From: Acidimicrobiia bacterium
GTDB lineage: Bacteria; Actinomycetota; Acidimicrobiia; Spongiisociales; UBA11373
Direction: 5' to 3'
DNA length: 44,406 nucleotides
NCBI GenBank assembly: GCA_029263095.1
Contig: JAJCYA010000059.1
Span: forward strand, 1-44,406
The position numbers and the translations under genes are program-made. This document shows positions 40,707-44,406 of the stretch, one piece after another (positions within the stretch are counted from its first letter, which is position 1; each line of letters starts with the position of its first letter). The notes beneath the pieces were generated by a model. It saw nothing but the letters and a program-made list of their open reading frames with translations. It did not search any database and was not told the origin of the DNA.

Positions 40707-40929
40707 CGCCAACCGACGTCGAGTCCGCCTCTGCGAGGTATTCCTCCCAGGCTTGGGGGTCGCTACGCAGCTGGGAGATCTCGGCAGCGACCTGATGGGC
40801 GAAGCGCTGCCTTCGTAGCGCCTCGGCGGCGTCTCGAACGGTGTCGATGAGCGAGGCCCCGTTGTCTCGGCTCATCTCGACGAGGCGGGAGTGCGTGTCG
40901 GTATCGACTCGGATGGTCGTGGTACCCAT
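40693..40929 (-). CDS. Ribbon-helix-helix antitoxin
   Basis: 78 aa. TTTIRVDTDTHSRLVEMSR then ASLIDTVRDAAEALRRQRF is a ribbon-helix-helix fold (strand, helix, helix). The C-terminal part, EYLAEADSTSVGDG, is acidic and should wrap the toxin. It is first in the operon and translated just upstream of the overlapping mazF-like toxin. The inverted repeat seven bases upstream of the ATG is a likely self-regulatory site. Confidence 0.86.
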   Translation of the reverse strand: MGTTTIRVDTDTHSRLVEMSRDNGASLIDTVRDAAEALRRQRFAHQVAAEISQLRSDPQAWEEYLAEADSTSVGDGIG

Positions 40930-41258
40930 GACGTCAGCATAGATTATGCATGCGTGATTGTCTACACAGGTCTGGTGTCGGATTGCGCGATAGAGCCGAC
41001 GATCATTGGCTCCTTCTGGACTACTCCCCCTTGGAATTGGAGGGGGAGTCAGCGAGCAAAGCGAGCTGGTGGGGGGGAAAGCTCAAGAACCCCCAATCCC
41101 CCTCGCGCGACCCGACACACAAGGGGGGAAGGATCGGACGAGGGGAGAGTTATCAGAGACACCGAACACGCGCCTCGCTACGAACCGTCGGGCACTAACC
41201 GCGACAGATCACCCAAAGGGGAGTGATTGTGGCGGCGCCGTGGTTCGATGACCGGATC
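40930..41258. repeat. Gene-free stretch with dispersed GC-rich palindromic repeat
   Basis: 329 bp without a supported gene. After the antitoxin promoter, a repeat-like block spans about 41021-41135: a hairpin ACTCCCCC-N11-GGGGGAGT (41023-41049), then GAGCAAAGCGAGC, a long G-run, and a second C-run/G-run pair (CCCCCT ... AAGGGGGG). The 13-mer GCTCGCTTTGCTC and CCCCCTCC run also occur, reversed, upstream of nrdJ. The remainder (41140-41258) shows nothing recognisable. Confidence 0.6.
40937..40949 (-). promoter_or_regulatory. Inverted repeat before RHH antitoxin gene
   Basis: GCATA-GAT-TATGC lies seven bases upstream of the antitoxin ATG. RHH antitoxins usually bind such short palindromes over their own promoter. 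The minus strand holds the AT-rich ATAATCTATGCT here, which could be the -10 region. Confidence 0.5.
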
Positions 41259-41780
41259 TCATGCCCCTTTGCGGCCTTGTTGCTGTCTCAGGTGTGCTCT
41301 GAGGGCGGGCGTGACGAGCAGGTCCTTTTCGCGTCCGGCTGCTTCCTTGGATCGGATCACGTCTTCGAGGCTTGCCACCGGGACTTGTCTGCCGGCGTAG
41401 GAGACGACGACATGGTCCTGCATGAGGTCCTCGTAGCCTTGGGTGCCGTCCGGTCGTAGGGCGACGTCGAGTGGTCCTGCGCTGGTGGTGAGGGTGACTG
41501 TGACCATTGCTTTGAGCCACCCGACTGTGATGCCTCCCGGGATGTCGATGCCGCGGCTCGGGCCGTCTGGGACGCGGAAGCTTGCTTCGAGTTCGTCGAG
41601 GGCTGCGGCCAGGCGTTCGAGGTTGTCGACCGATGTGGACGGCGTCAGATCGATGTCGCGGGTCGGCGGGATAGCGACATCGTGTAGCTCGGCGGCGAAT
41701 CCACCGATGACGACGTACTCAACCTCGTGGCGTTCCAGCGCATCGAGAATCGCCGGGACATCGACGTCGGGGGTCGGCAC
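41259..41780 (-). CDS. Nucleotidyltransferase-fold protein, toxin-like
   Basis: 173 aa. The sequence YVVIGGFAAELHD then TRDIDLTPS is the metal-binding GG(x)n-DxD core of minimal nucleotidyltransferases (AbiEii/MNT style). The GTG start overlaps the stop of the Xre gene by one base. Paired with an Xre regulator, it fits toxin-antitoxin modules in which the transferase modifies a target such as tRNA; that activity is known for some relatives only. The C-terminal VPVASLEDVIRSKEAAGREKD is a common tail in this family. Confidence 0.8.
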   Translation of the reverse strand: MPTPDVDVPAILDALERHEVEYVVIGGFAAELHDVAIPPTRDIDLTPSTSVDNLERLAAALDELEASFRVPDGPSRGIDIPGGITVGWLKAMVTVTLTTSAGPLDVALRPDGTQGYEDLMQDHVVVSYAGRQVPVASLEDVIRSKEAAGREKDLLVTPALRAHLRQQQGRKGA

Positions 41781-42114
41781 TAGCGGCCTCGGGTGCGACG
41801 CAACCGAGCTGTGGCGGCGCGGGACCGGGCTTGTTCGGCGAGTTCAGTCTGCTGCTCGGGGGGAAGGGATTGGATGAACGCGTCGAGCGAGACGTCGTGG
41901 TAGTCGATCGGCTCCAGGTGGATACGCATCTCGTACCCGGCGGCCGCGAGCAACGACTGGAGTGTGGGCAGAGTCGGCTCCTTGCGTCCTGTTTCGTAGG
42001 CCGACACGGCCTGCTGAGTGACGCCAGCTCGGGTTGCCAACGCAGCCTGTGTCATTTGCCCCTTGTCGCGTGCTAGGCGGAGCAGGCCCGCGGCGAGGGT
42101 TGGGGCGGGGTCAT
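41780..42114 (-). pseudogene. Xre-type HTH antitoxin with apparent frameshift near its start
   Basis: From 42055 the frame encodes 91 aa beginning MTQAALATRAGVTQQAVSAY, helices 2-4 of an Xre domain, then a C-terminal tail with RRTRGR. The first HTH helix (LAAGLLRLARDKGQ) is in the same frame just upstream but has no ATG there. The ATG at 42114 (MTP...) is in another frame. Adding one C to the C-run at 42107-42110 (minus strand) would give MTPAPTLAAGLLRLARDKGQ in one frame. So either the assembly lost a base or the antitoxin is a recent frameshift. The palindromes upstream fit an autoregulated antitoxin. Confidence 0.6.
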
Positions 42115-42125
42115 ACTTTCCGATA

Positions 42126-42164
42126 ACGGTTGCAGTCTACACAACCGTAAGGTTGTATACAACC
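42126..42164. promoter_or_regulatory. Four alternating GGTTG half-sites upstream of the Xre gene
   Basis: Half-sites GGTTG (42128), CAACC (42142), GGTTG (42151) and CAACC (42160) alternate in orientation. They build ACGGTTG-N9-CAACCGT (42126-42148) and the perfect palindrome GGTTGTATACAACC (42151-42164). This is a strong candidate for cooperative binding of two Xre dimers that control the toxin module. Confidence 0.6.
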
Positions 42165-42240
42165 GATATCATGTTTACACACGATAGGTAGTGAGGCCGT
42201 TGCTGCGCGTTTGGAGGGAGGTCTTCAAAGAGGACTGTGG

Positions 42241-44406
42241 TTGCTGATCACTCAGGATTCGAGCGCGGAGTTGGTCCGTATCGTGGACCGGGCGCACTTC
42301 TGGTTCGACGGTACCAACGACCACATCTCGGTACCTGATCACACGAATCTGGACTTCGGATTGAGCGACGACTTTTCGATTGGGTGGGCTGGTCGCTCGT
42401 ACGCATGGGACAACGGCTTCCAAGTGCTCTTCAACAAGCAGAACGGCACGTCGGGGAATCTTGAGCTGTCGGTATCGAGCGCTGCGGTTGGGAGGCCTCG
42501 CCTCAACATGTGGCACTCCTCCAATGGTGACTGGAGCGACACCGCCGCAGTAGCGCCATCCGGCGGCGCTGCAATCTCTGCGGTTGGGGTTCGCAATACG
42601 ACTGATGATGATCTCGAGCTCTTTGTCGACGGCACCGGAACAGGAACACCTGCCGCGGACGGGTCCACGACTTCCTATGCCAACAGTGCAGCTGCGCAAA
42701 TCGGCGGCAATACGACACATGGTCGGTACTTCAAGGGCGAAATCTGGGCAGCGTCGGCCCACCGCGTGGCGCTCTCAGATGCTGACGTTGCTGCCCTCGA
42801 CGCCGAACTGAATGCCGTCTACACGGCGTCTGCGGCTGATGCCCACATGGCGGGTGCTGAGTTCTGGGTCGACGCTGCGCATTACTCGGATGGGTCGGGG
42901 GTTGTCAACGATCGGTCCGGCAATGGGCACACTTCGTCGGCGATGCCGAACGCGCTCTTCTATGACTGGAACAGCACAGACGGCAACTACTACCGCAACC
43001 CCGAAATCGCCGGAGCGCAGCATCTCTCCACGCCTGATGCCACCAAGTTCGACATCACGGACGACGGCGACCTTGACTTCCGTTGGCTGGGATCGCTCGA
43101 CGATTGGACCTCTACCAAATACCCGAAGTTTGGCAAGAAAGACGACCCCGGAAACAACAACGGCTGGGAAGTCGACATGGACAACTCCGGGGACGGCAAG
43201 ATTCGGGCGATCATTGGCAGGAGCGGTGTCACGTACATCGCTAAGTCGTCCGTAGCCACAGGATTTGCTGATGGAACCAAGCAGGGGATTCGAGCCACCT
43301 ACGACGCTTCGGCAGGTAGTTGGAACTACTACACGATGGACGATCCCGACGATGCGGCTGGGGTTGAGACGACGGCCTGGACTTTGCTTGGTACGGCCGA
43401 TGTGAGCTCGGGAACGACGTTTAGCACCACGAACGCTGAACACGTTTACATGGGTGGTACTGGGGCCTTTGCTCACGAGGGCATGAAGGTCTATGAGATG
43501 GCGATTCACGACGGGATCGCTGGCACTCGGGTCGCTTACTTCAAGGCGAACGATTGGACAGACCTCACCACCGCCTACACCGATGCCGACTTGAACGTGT
43601 GGACCGCCCACCGATCCGGCACTGCGGAATTGGCACGCATCGTGACCCGCCCCCACTGGTGGCTCGACACGAACGCCAAGATCGACTTCCCCGACGCATC
43701 CTGGCATGAATTCTCTTCATCCGCCGGGTTCACGTTGGGAGTCGGGGGTCGCGTCTACTCAGGCAATGCCGGGACGCTCATCGGCAAGGTGGACAACAAC
43801 GATGCCTACTACCTCGGGGTGGCGAGTAGCAACGCCAACTTCTGGATCAATGACGGTGCACCGGCGAATTCCACGAGCGACTCGACTCCGATCACCGTCG
43901 GCGGCGCCGACTCGTTCATAGGCGTTCGCGACGTGGCGGCCGACGACATCGAGGTCTTCTCGAGTGGAACGGGATCGGCGACACCAACGATCGACAAGAC
44001 GACCGGACCGCTGGAGACCCCGTTCGTGCTCGCGATAGGAGCGCAGTGGTACTGGGGTTACCTCCAGGGTGAGGTATTCCAGGCTGCTCTGTTCCGCTCG
44101 GCCAAGTCCGACGCCGAGGTGGCCGAAATCGACACTGTTCTCAATGGCACCTACTCGACGTTCGAGGGTCCGGGTGTTGGTGCACGGGAGTTCAGTGTTG
44201 ATGGGTATGTGACGGCTGCGAACGAGCTTGAGGTGGTGTTGACGGATCACTCCGACGATGGTGAAACCACGTTCACGTCGGTGGCGGTGCCGGGTCTGAC
44301 GGCTGGGAATGCCTCTGACTTTGCGTTCAAGGTCGGGTGGAGTGGTACTGGTGGTGTGTCGTTCTTTTATGCCGATGTGAGTGGCGATCCGGCTGATACT
44401 GCGCCG
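42241..44406 (+). CDS. Multidomain LamG/concanavalin-like protein, start unclear, 3' end beyond window
   Basis: An open frame runs from after TAA 42150 to the window end (over 720 codons). Three lectin-like units are visible: unit 1 ELVRIVDRAHFWFDG to about residue 190; unit 2 from WVDAAHYSDGSGVVNDRSGN; unit 3 ELARIVTRPHWWLDT. Units 1 and 3 are homologous and each closes with a similar LSDADVAALDAEL / KSDAEVAEIDTVL helix. There is no ATG or GTG with a ribosome site near the left end; TTG 42241 is listed as a placeholder and GTG 42283 is another candidate. A phage tail or cell-surface lectin is the best guess. Third-position G/C is lower than in core genes. Confidence 0.6.
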   Translation, partial: MLITQDSSAELVRIVDRAHFWFDGTNDHISVPDHTNLDFGLSDDFSIGWAGRSYAWDNGFQVLFNKQNGTSGNLELSVSSAAVGRPRLNMWHSSNGDWSDTAAVAPSGGAAISAVGVRNTTDDDLELFVDGTGTGTPAADGSTTSYANSAAAQIGGNTTHGRYFKGEIWAASAHRVALSDADVAALDAELNAVYTASAADAHMAGAEFWVDAAHYSDGSGVVNDRSGNGHTSSAMPNALFYDWNSTDGNYYRNPEIAGAQHLSTPDATKFDITDDGDLDFRWLGSLDDWTSTKYPKFGKKDDPGNNNGWEVDMDNSGDGKIRAIIGRSGVTYIAKSSVATGFADGTKQGIRATYDASAGSWNYYTMDDPDDAAGVETTAWTLLGTADVSSGTTFSTTNAEHVYMGGTGAFAHEGMKVYEMAIHDGIAGTRVAYFKANDWTDLTTAYTDADLNVWTAHRSGTAELARIVTRPHWWLDTNAKIDFPDASWHEFSSSAGFTLGVGGRVYSGNAGTLIGKVDNNDAYYLGVASSNANFWINDGAPANSTSDSTPITVGGADSFIGVRDVAADDIEVFSSGTGSATPTIDKTTGPLETPFVLAIGAQWYWGYLQGEVFQAALFRSAKSDAEVAEIDTVLNGTYSTFEGPGVGAREFSVDGYVTAANELEVVLTDHSDDGETTFTSVAVPGLTAGNASDFAFKVGWSGTGGVSFFYADVSGDPADTAP

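Noticed and set aside
42775-43707. A 310-codon minus-strand open frame
   Set aside because: It is antisense to the LamG-like units, whose internal homology proves the plus-strand frame.
1-44406. CRISPR arrays, tRNA and rRNA genes
   Set aside because: I saw no regularly spaced direct repeats, and no intergenic stretch showed a tRNA or rRNA signature.

Overview
The window is high-GC DNA (roughly 64% by eye) from a probable actinobacterium. The evidence is Streptomyces-type vitamin-B12-dependent ribonucleotide reductase architecture, many lipoproteins whose lipobox runs into Cys-Gly-Asp-Asp-like tails, frequent GTG starts and ATGA/GTGA gene overlaps. The uncultured-style gene mix is compatible with Acidimicrobiia, but that is inference; there is no rRNA or taxonomic marker here.

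Layout. (1) 1-4568 (-): class II ribonucleotide reductase nrdJ, cut by the window edge about a dozen codons before its end. It carries a 399-residue homing-endonuclease intein placed exactly before the catalytic thiyl-radical cysteine. Its upstream region (4569-4972) holds paired NrdR-like boxes 32 bp apart and a GC-rich intergenic repeat. (2) 4973-13556: nucleoside hydrolase, two lipoproteins, a lone arginine deiminase, an SGNH hydrolase fused to a membrane and LmeA-like region, a secreted EF-hand-like protein with a small membrane partner, a 56-residue zinc-ribbon protein and a channel-like membrane protein. (3) 13565-21257 (-): a compact nitrous-oxide reduction operon in transcription order rrf2 (NsrR-like), nosZ (clade II, Sec-type, lipoprotein), nosB-like, nosD, nosF, nosY, nosL and two cytochromes c, with a palindromic operator on the promoter. 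(4) 21349-30265: glutamine amidotransferase, a MacB/LolD-type ABC exporter pair, a three-repeat lipoprotein, a YraQ-type permease with an extracytoplasmic cupredoxin-like tail, a methyltransferase and a TauE/SafE exporter. (5) 30322-35076 (-): a complete branched-chain amino acid-type ABC importer (livF, G, M, H and binding protein). Divergent from it, 35278-40309 (+), lies an ester/alcohol/aldehyde oxidation cassette: two alpha/beta hydrolases, a TetR regulator, a zinc alcohol dehydrogenase and an aldehyde dehydrogenase. The shared 200-bp region holds TTCA/TGAA palindromes. (6) 40368-42164 (-): two toxin-antitoxin-like modules (RHH/MazF, and Xre/nucleotidyltransferase), the second with an apparently frameshifted antitoxin start. 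(7) 42165-44406 (+): a LamG/concanavalin-like multidomain protein of phage/surface type, open at the window end and without a clear start.

The most coherent systems are the nos operon (N2O to N2, controlled by an Fe-S Rrf2 sensor) and the liv importer with its divergent ester-to-acid pathway. The most unusual single locus is the intein inside the RNR active site. Positions 40930-44406 look like an accessory, mobile-leaning region (toxin-antitoxin modules, dispersed repeat, phage-like protein).
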